A stretch of DNA of 5,512 nt from Clostridiales bacterium (GCA_012511425.1 JAAZGC010000215.1:1-5512), one strand, 5' to 3'. Positions 1-5,441 are shown, counted from the stretch's first letter. Notes: a model not told the origin generated them from the sequence alone. Program-made: numbers and translations.

Positions 1-257
1 GCAAGAATGCAGCAAAGCAGGTTGGTTTCATCGCTTGATGTTACCGCTACCATGAGATCGCAGTTGCCTATGTCAGCTTCGCGCTGAACTTCAAGCGTCG
101 CACCGTTTCCGACCACAACAAGGACGTCGAGCCTCTCCTGGGCATGCTGCAGAACATCCTGGTCCGAATCTATCAGAACAAGGTCGTGCCCTTCCTTAGA
201 AAGCTGTCTTGCCAGCGTAAATCCGACGTTACCGTCGCCTATAATAGCTATTTTCAT
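1..257 (-). CDS. trkA: TrkA-type potassium uptake regulator, N-terminal part (truncated by window edge)
   Basis: This is the first 85 residues of a cytosolic NAD(H)-binding regulatory subunit of Trk/Ktr-type potassium uptake; in this family it binds the membrane channel subunit (TrkH/KtrB) and gates it in response to nucleotides. The translation opens with a Rossmann motif, IIGDGNVG (residues 5-12), followed by an acidic residue at the end of strand 2 (LVLID, Asp30) that normally holds the NAD ribose. Then come VVGNGAT (about 48-54) and the family-typical stretch AVTSSDETNLLCCI (71-84). The ATG at 257 is supported by AAGAAAGACGG just upstream. The gene runs off the left edge; full TrkA proteins are usually about 450 residues with two RCK halves, so the C-terminal half, and any trkH beyond it, are not visible. 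It lies 31 nt downstream of the kinase gene on the same strand and is probably co-transcribed with it. The family call is firm; which transporter it serves is inference. Confidence 0.87.
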   Translation of the reverse strand, partial: MKIAIIGDGNVGFTLARQLSKEGHDLVLIDSDQDVLQHAQERLDVLVVVGNGATLEVQREADIGNCDLMVAVTSSDETNLLCCIL

Positions 258-288
258 GGAATTCCGTCTTTCTTCGCAAAAAGTCTTA

Positions 289-852
289 TTAACTGCGTGT
301 TTTCTTCTCGGTTTTGAGGATTGCCTCGTAAGCGCGTATTATTCCGTCCCCGAATCCGTTCTCGTTGTCTATCATCAGGTCGGCGTATTTTGATGATGGG
401 ATAGAATATTCCCTTTCCCTGTATCTTACGGTTGCAAGATAGTAGTCCGCTATCTGTTCGAGCGTCTGATTCTTTATTATCAGATTGCGTTTTATCCGCC
501 GGTAGAGCCGGGTTTCGATGGATGCGGTCACATAAATCTTGTAATCGCAGAGCTCGAGAAGCTCATCGATGCAGAACAGAAAGGCTCCGTCGAGCAGCAG
601 GTATTTCCGACCGCCCGATATTTCATTTTTAATAAAGTCATATGCCGCTTTGCGGTCGATCGAGTCGGGGTGATTCCAGTCGGGGTATTCTTTCCCGTCA
701 AGCGGGGAAATTATCTTCGGCAGTTCTTTTTTGTAAAACTTATCGAGCAGTATGCAGGAAGTGTTTTCTCCCAAAAGCGGCATAAGCTGTTCGCAGAGCG
801 TCGATTTACCGCTTGCCGAAGCTCCGGATATGCCGATCACAAATGCTTTCAT
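289..852 (-). CDS. Uridine kinase-like P-loop nucleoside kinase
   Basis: This 187-residue cytosolic protein belongs to the uridine kinase/phosphoribulokinase-like P-loop family, which transfers phosphate from ATP to a nucleoside or related small molecule. Visible motifs are a Walker A loop, GASASGKS (10-17), after a beta strand; the substrate-side DKFY (37-40), as in the DxFY of uridine kinases; DWNHPDSID (58-66), matching the conserved (D/N)xxHPxxxD segment; a Walker-B-like LLLDGAF (85-91, Asp88); an Arg-rich lid, RLYRRIKR (115-122); and TVRYREREY (141-149), followed by KYADLMID (155-162). It is somewhat shorter than typical Udk (about 205-215 residues). The DWNHP segment also recalls nicotinamide riboside kinases, so the nucleoside is uncertain and no gene symbol is given. 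The ATG at 852 has AAAAAGG upstream at a rather long spacing of about 13 nt. It is upstream of, and probably co-transcribed with, the trkA-like gene; a functional link between the two is not evident. Confidence 0.8.
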   Translation of the reverse strand: MKAFVIGISGASASGKSTLCEQLMPLLGENTSCILLDKFYKKELPKIISPLDGKEYPDWNHPDSIDRKAAYDFIKNEISGGRKYLLLDGAFLFCIDELLELCDYKIYVTASIETRLYRRIKRNLIIKNQTLEQIADYYLATVRYREREYSIPSSKYADLMIDNENGFGDGIIRAYEAILKTEKKTRS

Positions 853-876
853 GTGTATTTTCTTACCTTTTTATTC

Positions 877-882
877 ATTATA
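877..882 (-). promoter_or_regulatory. Candidate -10 element for the kinase-trkA transcript
   Basis: On the minus strand a perfect TATAAT lies about 25 nt upstream of the kinase ATG. No convincing -35 hexamer is found 16-18 bp further upstream (the 17-bp position reads CGCAGA), and there is no TGn extension. Transcription from here would leave a short leader holding the AAAAAGG ribosome binding site. It is a plausible but weak promoter, and TATAAT in this AT-rich stretch could be chance. Confidence 0.3.
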
Positions 883-941
883 TTTCCCAAAAATTTGTTT
901 CTGCGGTGACATACGGTATACGAAAACCGGGTTGATTTGTT

Positions 942-964
942 GAAACATTGACGATAAATGTTCC
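942..964. repeat. Small inverted repeat upstream of the isomerase-gene promoter
   Basis: AACATT (944-949) and AATGTT (957-962) form a perfect inverted repeat around a 7-nt spacer, with a further G-C match at 942/964 outside one mismatch. The right arm ends about 9 bp before the -35 box of the promoter at 972-1000. The spacing and position suit a dimeric regulator operator, but six-base arms in AT-rich DNA may be coincidental. No regulator gene is in the window. Confidence 0.25.
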
Positions 965-971
965 GAAACCC

Positions 972-1000
972 TTGACAAAATCTCTTATATAGGGTAAAAT
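972..1000 (+). promoter_or_regulatory. Sigma-A promoter for the isomerase-family gene
   Basis: A consensus -35 box TTGACA (972-977) is followed by a 17-bp spacer and TAAAAT (995-1000), one base from the consensus -10. Transcription should start near 1007, giving a leader of about 30 nt before the ATG at 1038. That leader is too short for a riboswitch. Confidence 0.85.
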
Positions 1001-1025
1001 AAGACTAATCAATTATGTGATTCAC

Positions 1026-1030
1026 GGAGG
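1026..1030 (+). promoter_or_regulatory. Ribosome binding site fixing the start at 1038
   Basis: GGAGG sits 7 nt before the ATG at 1038. An in-frame GTG at 1017 would extend the protein by seven residues (MIHGGIN), but it would put this ribosome binding site inside the coding region and has none of its own, so 1038 is the better start. Confidence 0.85.
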
Positions 1031-1037
1031 TATCAAT

Positions 1038-1838
1038 ATGTTTACTTTATCCATCGCAGGCGGCTGGCTGCCCGGCAACTACTACGAAAGATACGCAGCG
1101 GCCAAAAAATACGGCTTCAAAGCGCTTGAGATGCTCGGCTGGACCGGCCTCGATCTCGACCGCGCAAGAAATGCCATCGACGAGAGCGGTGTGGCGCTTT
1201 CCGCCATTCTTACTCAGTCAACGGATCCCGAAATTCAGAAGAAGCTCGACAACAGCCATGGCATAGTCTGGGAAGACCTTTATGACGACTATGTAAAGGC
1301 GATGACAGAGACCATTAACGCAGCGGTTAAGCTCAACTGCCGCCAGGTAGTCGCGGTTTCCGGAAACGAGCGCTCCGATGTCGAAAGATATACTCAGCAC
1401 CTCAACATCGTAAAAGCTCTGTCCCGCGTTGCTCCGATCGCCGAAGACGCCGGAGTTACCATTGTTCTTGAGCCGCTCAATATCCTCGTCGACCATATGG
1501 GCTATTATCTTGTAACTTCAAAAGAAGGCTTTGACGTAATCCGCGAAGTCGGCAGCCCGAACGTAAAACTGCTGTTTGACGTTTATCACCAGCAGATTTC
1601 CGAAGGAAATGTCATCAACAATATCAAGAATAATATCGATCTTATAGGACACATCCATCTCGGCGACGTTCCCGGACGCAGAGAACCCGGAACCGGTGAG
1701 ATCAATTACCGCAATGTCTTCAAAGCCATCTGCGAAGCCGGCTACACCAAATATGCCGCTCTCGAATGCGGCCTTACCACCGACCTCGATACCGGTGTGA
1801 AGAATATGCGCGCTCTTACCGACGGATACGCCGACTGA
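1038..1838 (+). CDS. Hydroxypyruvate isomerase-family TIM-barrel protein
   Basis: This 266-residue soluble protein belongs to the xylose-isomerase-like / AP-endonuclease-2 TIM barrels, which catalyse metal-dependent aldose-ketose isomerisation or epimerisation of small sugars. Candidate metal and catalytic residues lie in order at strand ends: Glu145 (VLEPLN), Asp181 (LLFDVYHQQ, with His184), His207 (GHIHLGD) and Glu243 (ALECGL). The segment DVPGRREPGTGEINY (210-224) closely resembles the substrate loop of hydroxypyruvate isomerases (Hyi), which interconvert hydroxypyruvate and tartronate semialdehyde. Hyi commonly has Gln where this protein has His207; His there is typical of ketose 3-epimerases, so substrate and reaction are not settled and no symbol is assigned. 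Length matches the family (about 255-270). It has its own promoter and terminator, so it is monocistronic, and no glyoxylate, tartronate or pentose pathway partner is adjacent. C-ending codons dominate, suggesting good expression. Confidence 0.85.
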   Translation: MFTLSIAGGWLPGNYYERYAAAKKYGFKALEMLGWTGLDLDRARNAIDESGVALSAILTQSTDPEIQKKLDNSHGIVWEDLYDDYVKAMTETINAAVKLNCRQVVAVSGNERSDVERYTQHLNIVKALSRVAPIAEDAGVTIVLEPLNILVDHMGYYLVTSKEGFDVIREVGSPNVKLLFDVYHQQISEGNVINNIKNNIDLIGHIHLGDVPGRREPGTGEINYRNVFKAICEAGYTKYAALECGLTTDLDTGVKNMRALTDGYAD

Positions 1839-1852
1839 TCATAAGCTTTTGC

Positions 1853-1887
1853 GGGATGACGGGGATTTCCCCGCCGTCCCTTTTTTT
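1853..1887 (+). terminator. Intrinsic terminator of the isomerase-family gene
   Basis: GGGATGACGGGG (1853-1864) pairs with CCCCGCCGTCCC (1869-1880) across an ATTT loop, with one G-U pair and one A-C mismatch, and is followed by seven T (1881-1887). It begins 14 nt after the TGA. There is no T tract for the opposite direction, so it should stop only forward transcription and protects the convergent gene from read-through. Confidence 0.9.
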
Positions 1888-1891
1888 GCGC

Positions 1892-2872
1892 TTAAATATT
1901 AAGTTCTTCTTTTTCTATTCTGATGCAGGATAGAGCGGTATGTTCGTCCCGCTCGAAAAAGACGCAGACGGAACCGTCCGGATTTATCGCTATATCGGCG
2001 TATCCGGCTTTGTCGTAAATTATCTTTCTGCTTTTTGTGCCGAGTCCGTCTTTTGACAGTCGGGTGATGCAGAGCTGTCTGCGCTCCTTTTCCGAATAAC
2101 AGTTTACGAAATATATATCGTCCCCGCGCCGGCAGGTCGAGCCGAAACAGACGGGATCGACAAGCTCTTCGTCGAATTTCGGTTCGGTAAATCTGCCATC
2201 CTTTTCGTATACATATCCGCGGCGGCGCTGCGGTGAATCGTTGCGGAGATTGAAAATAATCCTGCCGTCGGGAAGAGCCGTCACGGCAGTCTCGCTCGGA
2301 TCTTTGATACAGCCTTTTATATACTCCCTTGCGGGATACCATTTACCGCTTTCGCAATAAAGAGCGCTTACGACCGACGGGGCGTGCGGCCGAGGAGTTC
2401 CGGGGGTTCCTTCCCCGTTCGCCATCCAGAGGGGGACTGTCATTCTTCCGTCCGATATGATGCCGTGACCGGGACCGGGAGCGATCACATTATGCTGCCA
2501 AAGCCCCCTTAATTCGTCTGCCGCGCATATCCTTTCCGGGTTTGAGTAGGTTTTACCCTTATCGTCGGAATATATGGTATAAATATCGTAATAGTCGATG
2601 GCGTATATCAGCCGGACACGATTCCCTTCGGCTATAAGCGTGGGGTTGTTGACAGCCAGCTCCTCGGAGAAAGCCGGCTGGCGGTAGTATCCCCAGGTAA
2701 GACCGCCGTCTTCGCTGACCGCCGTTTCAATGGCTCTGGTATCCCAGTCGCTGAGAGTTTCCCTGCATTCATAAGCGCAGACAAGCGTTCCGCAGTCGAG
2801 CGATACTATTGCGGGTATTCTGTGCCGGGCGAAGCCGTGTTCGCCTCGCCGTATTACATCCGTAATTACCAC
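1892..2872 (-). CDS. Sialidase-family (six-bladed BNR/Asp-box) glycosidase, apparently cytoplasmic
   Basis: This 326-residue protein shows the non-viral sialidase (GH33-like) pattern; such enzymes remove terminal sialic acids from glycans. Matches in order are the RIP motif HRIPAIV (17-23, first Arg of the triad, Arg18); CRE (Arg37); Asp44 in SDWDTRAI, the likely acid/base; Asp boxes SEDGGLTW (53-60) and SDDKGKTY (102-109); GPGHGIISDGRMTVP (133-147); DPSETAVTALPDGRIIF (191-207) with Glu194; NLRND with Arg210, the second triad Arg; RRQLCITRLS (264-273) supplying the third, probably Arg264; and AGYADIAI with the candidate nucleophile Tyr291. No signal peptide, membrane segment or lectin/carbohydrate-binding domain is visible, so it probably acts inside the cell on imported oligosaccharides; that is inference. 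The GTG start is preferred for its GGGAGGA ribosome binding site. It has its own strong promoter and lies convergent to the isomerase-family gene. No nanA/nanE/nanK or sialic acid transporter is in view, so other nonulosonic acids remain possible substrates. Confidence 0.85.
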   Translation of the reverse strand: MVITDVIRRGEHGFARHRIPAIVSLDCGTLVCAYECRETLSDWDTRAIETAVSEDGGLTWGYYRQPAFSEELAVNNPTLIAEGNRVRLIYAIDYYDIYTIYSDDKGKTYSNPERICAADELRGLWQHNVIAPGPGHGIISDGRMTVPLWMANGEGTPGTPRPHAPSVVSALYCESGKWYPAREYIKGCIKDPSETAVTALPDGRIIFNLRNDSPQRRRGYVYEKDGRFTEPKFDEELVDPVCFGSTCRRGDDIYFVNCYSEKERRQLCITRLSKDGLGTKSRKIIYDKAGYADIAINPDGSVCVFFERDEHTALSCIRIEKEELNI

Positions 2873-2880
2873 CGGAGCCG

Positions 2881-2887
2881 TCCTCCC
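2881..2887 (-). promoter_or_regulatory. Ribosome binding site fixing the GTG start of the sialidase gene
   Basis: On the minus strand GGGAGGA lies 8 nt before the GTG at 2872. It supports the non-ATG start and the absence of a longer N-terminus. Bases GGAG here can pair with CTCC just before the GTG, across a 5-nt loop. Confidence 0.8.
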
Positions 2888-2940
2888 GTATTTATTCTTT
2901 AATATTGCCGTGCAAGAAATAAAAACCGTCTTTAGTTTTA

Positions 2941-2969
2941 ATTATATCACAGAATATATTGTTTTTCAA
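2941..2969 (-). promoter_or_regulatory. Sigma-A promoter with extended -10 for the sialidase gene
   Basis: On the minus strand TTGAAA (2969-2964) is followed by a 17-bp spacer ending in TGA and then a perfect TATAAT (2946-2941), which makes an extended -10 element (TGnTATAAT). The start point should be near 2934, giving a leader of about 60 nt. Confidence 0.85.
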
Positions 2970-2999
2970 GAAGCGGAGGATATTTTTTGCATCCCTTGC

Positions 3000-3028
3000 T
3001 TGAAATTTATTTCTTTATATGTTATTAT
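3000..3028 (+). promoter_or_regulatory. Sigma-A promoter with extended -10 for the MBL gene
   Basis: TTGAAA (3000-3005), a 17-bp spacer ending in TGT, and TATTAT (3023-3028) form an extended -10 promoter. The start point should be near 3035, about 24 nt before the ATG at 3059. It lies downstream of the alternative TTG start at 2987 and so argues against that start. It is back to back with the sialidase promoter, whose -35 box ends at 2969, leaving 30 bp between the two -35 boxes. Confidence 0.75.
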
Positions 3029-3058
3029 ATTTATACTGAAATCACGGATAACGGGACA

Positions 3059-4015
3059 ATGTCGAAAAAAAGTTCTAAGAATACCGGGAAAGCCGGGAAA
3101 AGCAGAAAACTGTTTATAAAGCCCGCGGATATTTTCGGGGCGGTGCTGTTTGCCGCCTTGATAATCTTCGGGGCGGTTTATTATTACACTCATCCGAACG
3201 CCGCTTTGCCGAAGTCAAATATCGGCGCAAAGACTTCGGCTGATTTTGATTCGCTCCTTATCAGCTTTATTGATGTCGGTCAGGGAGATTCGACGCTGAT
3301 TATCGCTCCCGGGGGTGAGGCGATGCTTATCGACACCGGAATGCGGGACAAATTTTCCCGGGTGGTAAAGGAGCTTCGGGATAACGGCGTTTCGGAACTA
3401 AAATATCTTGTGCTTACCCATCCTCACGACGACCATATCGGCGGCGCGTCGGAAATACTTGAGCGGTTTGAAGTAAGCGAAGTTATTATGCTTAAAACCG
3501 CCGTCGATTCGCCGGCATATTCGAATCTCATCCGCGCAATGTCGGAGTCGGATGCCGCGGCTGTATATCCTTTGCCGGGAGACAAATTCGCTTTGGGCGA
3601 AGCCGAGTTCACGGTTCTTGCGCCTCAATCGGCGAATTATGAAGACATGAACGACTCGTCGATGATTTTAAGACTTGTATATAAAGACACCTCCGCCGTT
3701 TTCACCGGAGACGCCGGGGAGATTCCCGAGGGGGAAGTTATCGATGCCTTCGGCGCGTCTTCGCTCAAGTCGGATGTTCTGAAGGTCGGACACCACGGCT
3801 CATCTTCATCGACTTCGGTCAGGTTTCTTCAGGCGGTTCAGCCGGATTTTGCCGTAATCAGCTGCGAAAAGAACAATGATTACGGTCATCCGCACGGCAT
3901 CACGCTGCGCAAATTAACCGATATCGGCGCTGAAACATTGCGGACGGACATATCGGGAACCGTTACTCTGATAAGCGACGGAAAAGAGTTTTCATACGAC
4001 GGCGCCATTGGCTGA
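3059..4015 (+). CDS. Membrane-anchored ComEC-like metallo-beta-lactamase-fold hydrolase
   Basis: This 318-residue protein has a Lys/Arg-rich cytoplasmic start (residues 2-21), one membrane helix (about 24-43, IFGAVLFAALIIFGAVYYY) and an external MBL domain like the C-terminal domain of the DNA-uptake protein ComEC/Rec2. Motifs are FIDVGQGDSTLI (70-81), LIDTG (90-94), the metal site THPHDDHIGG (120-129; His121, His123, Asp125, His126), NDSSMILRL (198-206), FTGDAG (215-220, Asp218), LKVGHHGSSSS (241-251) and NDYGHPHG (273-280). All expected metal ligands are present. The ComEC channel and OB domains are absent, so this is the free-standing form common in Clostridia, whose substrate is usually unknown; a role in degrading nucleic acid or nucleotides at the cell surface is inference. 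The ATG at 3059 is chosen because it follows the promoter at 3000-3028 and gives a normal signal-anchor; its ribosome binding site (CACGGA, 10 nt upstream) is weak. A TTG at 2987 is the alternative and would add 24 residues. It appears monocistronic. Confidence 0.85.
   Translation: MSKKSSKNTGKAGKSRKLFIKPADIFGAVLFAALIIFGAVYYYTHPNAALPKSNIGAKTSADFDSLLISFIDVGQGDSTLIIAPGGEAMLIDTGMRDKFSRVVKELRDNGVSELKYLVLTHPHDDHIGGASEILERFEVSEVIMLKTAVDSPAYSNLIRAMSESDAAAVYPLPGDKFALGEAEFTVLAPQSANYEDMNDSSMILRLVYKDTSAVFTGDAGEIPEGEVIDAFGASSLKSDVLKVGHHGSSSSTSVRFLQAVQPDFAVISCEKNNDYGHPHGITLRKLTDIGAETLRTDISGTVTLISDGKEFSYDGAIG
3134..3177 (+). repeat. In-frame 11-bp direct repeat within the membrane-anchor codons
   Basis: TTCGGGGCGGT occurs at 3134-3144 and again at 3167-3177, exactly 33 nt (11 codons) apart, so both copies encode FGAV within IFGAV at either end of the membrane helix. 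It may be a relic of local duplication or convergence on similar helix residues. Confidence 0.5.
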
Positions 4016-4083
4016 TTCTATTCTACGGCAAACTTTTTTTCTGTAATTTTGTTGGTTTTCAAATTTTTATGTGCATATTAACA

Positions 4084-4108
4084 CCGATGTTCTTTTAACA
4101 TGGTTTTT
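4084..4108 (+). terminator. Possible weak intrinsic terminator after the MBL gene
   Basis: CC-(G bulge)-ATGTT (4084-4091) pairs with AACATGG (4097-4103) across a CTTTT loop and is followed by five T (4104-4108). The stem is short and AT-rich. It lies about 70 nt after the MBL stop and just before the next promoter, where a terminator would be expected. No better hairpin is seen in the 174-nt gap, which otherwise is AT-rich and holds the next promoter. Confidence 0.4.
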
Positions 4109-4131
4109 ATGTAATTTTGTTTGACAATATA

Positions 4132-4160
4132 TTGACTTTTATTTGGCAATGTGATATAAT
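4132..4160 (+). promoter_or_regulatory. Strong sigma-A promoter for the substrate-binding protein gene
   Basis: TTGACT (4132-4137), a 17-bp spacer ending in TGA, and a perfect TATAAT (4155-4160) make an extended -10 promoter. The start point should be near 4167, giving a leader of about 23 nt. A second -35-like TTGACA at 4121-4126 lies 28 bp from this -10 and has no -10 of its own. Confidence 0.88.
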
Positions 4161-4177
4161 AATTTTATGACTATCAC

Positions 4178-4183
4178 GGAGGA
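4178..4183 (+). promoter_or_regulatory. Ribosome binding site of the substrate-binding protein gene
   Basis: GGAGGA lies 6 nt before the ATG at 4190. The eight bases CACGGAGG (4175-4182) are identical to those before the isomerase-family gene (1023-1030). Confidence 0.85.
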
Positions 4184-4189
4184 TTTATT

Positions 4190-5374
4190 ATGAAATTAAA
4201 TAAGTTTATACGTACGGGCGCACTTTTGCTGACATTTTTAACGGCAGCTGCGGCGCTTGCATCCTGCGGCGGTGCCGGCTCATCCGATAAAATAAAACTC
4301 GGCGGCATCGGTCCGCTTACCGGCGGTGCGGCTATTTACGGATCTGCCTGCAAGAACGCCGCTGAAATCGCGGTCGAAGAAATTAACGCTCTGGGCGGAC
4401 TGCAGTTTGAGCTTAACTTCCAGGACGACGAGCACGACGCCGAAAAATCGGTAAACGCTTACAACACCCTCAAAGACTGGGGAATGCAGGTTCTCGTCGG
4501 AACGACGACCACCACCCCCTGCATCGCCGTTTCCGCCGAAGCTTACAACGACCACCTCTTTGTGCTTACCCCTTCCGCATCGTCGGAAAAGGTAGTTGAA
4601 CTTGATACAAATGCAGACGGTACCGTAAATTATAAGGGCAATATCTTCCAGATGTGCTTCACCGACCCCAACCAGGGATCCGCCTCGGCGCAGTATATCA
4701 ATGATAAGGGGCTCGGCTCGAAAATCGCAATAATCTACAAAAACGACGACCCGTATTCCAAGGGCATTTATGAACGCTTCATCGCAAAAGCCGCCGAACT
4801 AGGAGTAAGCGTTGTTTCTGAAACCAGCTTTACCGATGACTCGGCAAACGACTTCTCGGTTCAGCTTTCTCAGGCGCAGGCTGCCGGAGCCGACCTTGTC
4901 TTCCTTCCGATGTACTATACCCCTGCTTCCCTTATCCTGACGCAGGCGCATAACATGAACTACACCCCGAAATTCTTCGGAGTCGACGGTCTTGACGGCA
5001 TACTCACCATGGAAGGCTTCGACACCGCTCTCGCCGAAGGCGTAATGCTGCTGACTCCCTTCTCCGCAGACGCTGCTGACGAGCGCACACAGAACTTCGT
5101 AAAGAAGTATCAGGAAAAATACGGCGACATTCCGAACCAGTTCGCCGCCGATACCTACGATGTCGTTTATTCAATTTACCAGGCCTGCAATAACGCCGGG
5201 GTAACCTCTTCGATGAGCTATAAGGAAATCTGCGACAAGCTTACAGAGCAGTTCACGACAATGACCTATGACGGGCTTACCGGCGCAGGAATGACCTGGG
5301 CGCCCTCCGGAATGGTCTCAAAAGAGCCCCGAGGAATGATAATCAAAGACGGCGCATATGTCGGTATGGATTGA
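4190..5374 (+). CDS. Branched-chain amino acid-type ABC transporter substrate-binding lipoprotein
   Basis: This 394-residue protein is a LivJ-like periplasmic-binding-fold receptor (Peripla_BP_6 type) for a hydrophobic amino acid transporter (HAAT family); it captures an amino acid or similar ligand outside the membrane and delivers it to LivHM-type permeases. It begins with a lipoprotein signal: Lys/Arg at 2, 5 and 8, a hydrophobic core (about 10-23) and the lipobox LASC with lipidated Cys26. Family landmarks follow: KLGGIGPLTGGAAIYG (36-51), AAEIAVEEINALGG (57-70), VGTTTTTP (103-110) and LTPSASSEKV (126-135) in the usual ligand pocket, FTDPNQG (157-163), IAIIYKNDDPYSKG (179-192), FFGVDGLDG (262-270), FAADTYDVVYSIYQA (318-332) and YDGLTGAGMTW (360-370) near the C-terminus. 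Length is typical. The promoter is strong, codons are mostly C-ending, and a terminator follows, as expected for an abundant receptor. No permease or ATPase gene is seen; they could lie beyond 5512 or elsewhere. Ligand specificity cannot be told from sequence alone. Confidence 0.93.
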   Translation: MKLNKFIRTGALLLTFLTAAAALASCGGAGSSDKIKLGGIGPLTGGAAIYGSACKNAAEIAVEEINALGGLQFELNFQDDEHDAEKSVNAYNTLKDWGMQVLVGTTTTTPCIAVSAEAYNDHLFVLTPSASSEKVVELDTNADGTVNYKGNIFQMCFTDPNQGSASAQYINDKGLGSKIAIIYKNDDPYSKGIYERFIAKAAELGVSVVSETSFTDDSANDFSVQLSQAQAAGADLVFLPMYYTPASLILTQAHNMNYTPKFFGVDGLDGILTMEGFDTALAEGVMLLTPFSADAADERTQNFVKKYQEKYGDIPNQFAADTYDVVYSIYQACNNAGVTSSMSYKEICDKLTEQFTTMTYDGLTGAGMTWAPSGMVSKEPRGMIIKDGAYVGMD

Positions 5375-5441
5375 TTTCCGACTGATCTGACGGCTAAGCT
5401 CTGATATCTTTTTTCGGTTGTTATTTTAAGATTAAAGCTTC

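Noticed and set aside
432..943. Three plus-strand open frames (432-632, 670-909, 752-943) opposite or beside the kinase
   Set aside because: They are antisense to the kinase's conserved motifs, show no family motif, and are compositionally shadows of the real gene.
1017..1037. GTG start extending the isomerase-family protein by seven residues
   Set aside because: The extension encodes the GGAGG ribosome binding site of the ATG at 1038 and has no ribosome binding site of its own.
853..1037. Riboswitch or small RNA in the kinase/isomerase intergenic region
   Set aside because: The forward leader is only about 30 nt and no stable multi-stem structure or known aptamer core is visible on either strand.
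1218..1496. 92-residue minus-strand frame opposite the isomerase-family gene
   Set aside because: It is antisense to the conserved TIM-barrel coding sequence, with no ribosome binding site or motif.
1899..2342. 147-residue open frame on the minus strand inside the sialidase gene
   Set aside because: It is out of frame within a well-supported sialidase gene; its product is Arg-rich and low in recognisable motifs, and it has no suitable ribosome binding site.
2910..3193. Small frames crossing the sialidase/MBL intergenic region (2910-3119 plus, 2966-3193 minus)
   Set aside because: They overlap both promoters and the MBL N-terminus out of frame and have no protein-like features.
3398..3628. 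Two minus-strand frames (3398-3628 and 3424-3612) opposite the MBL domain
   Set aside because: They are antisense shadows of the conserved metal-site region.
4121..4126. TTGACA as the -35 box of the substrate-binding protein promoter
   Set aside because: It is 28 bp from the TATAAT, and no -10 lies at 17 bp (TGGCAA there); TTGACT at 4132 has the right 17-bp spacing.
4280..4555. 91-residue minus-strand frame opposite the substrate-binding protein
   Set aside because: It is a Gly/Val-rich shadow of a clear LivJ-family coding region, without a ribosome binding site.
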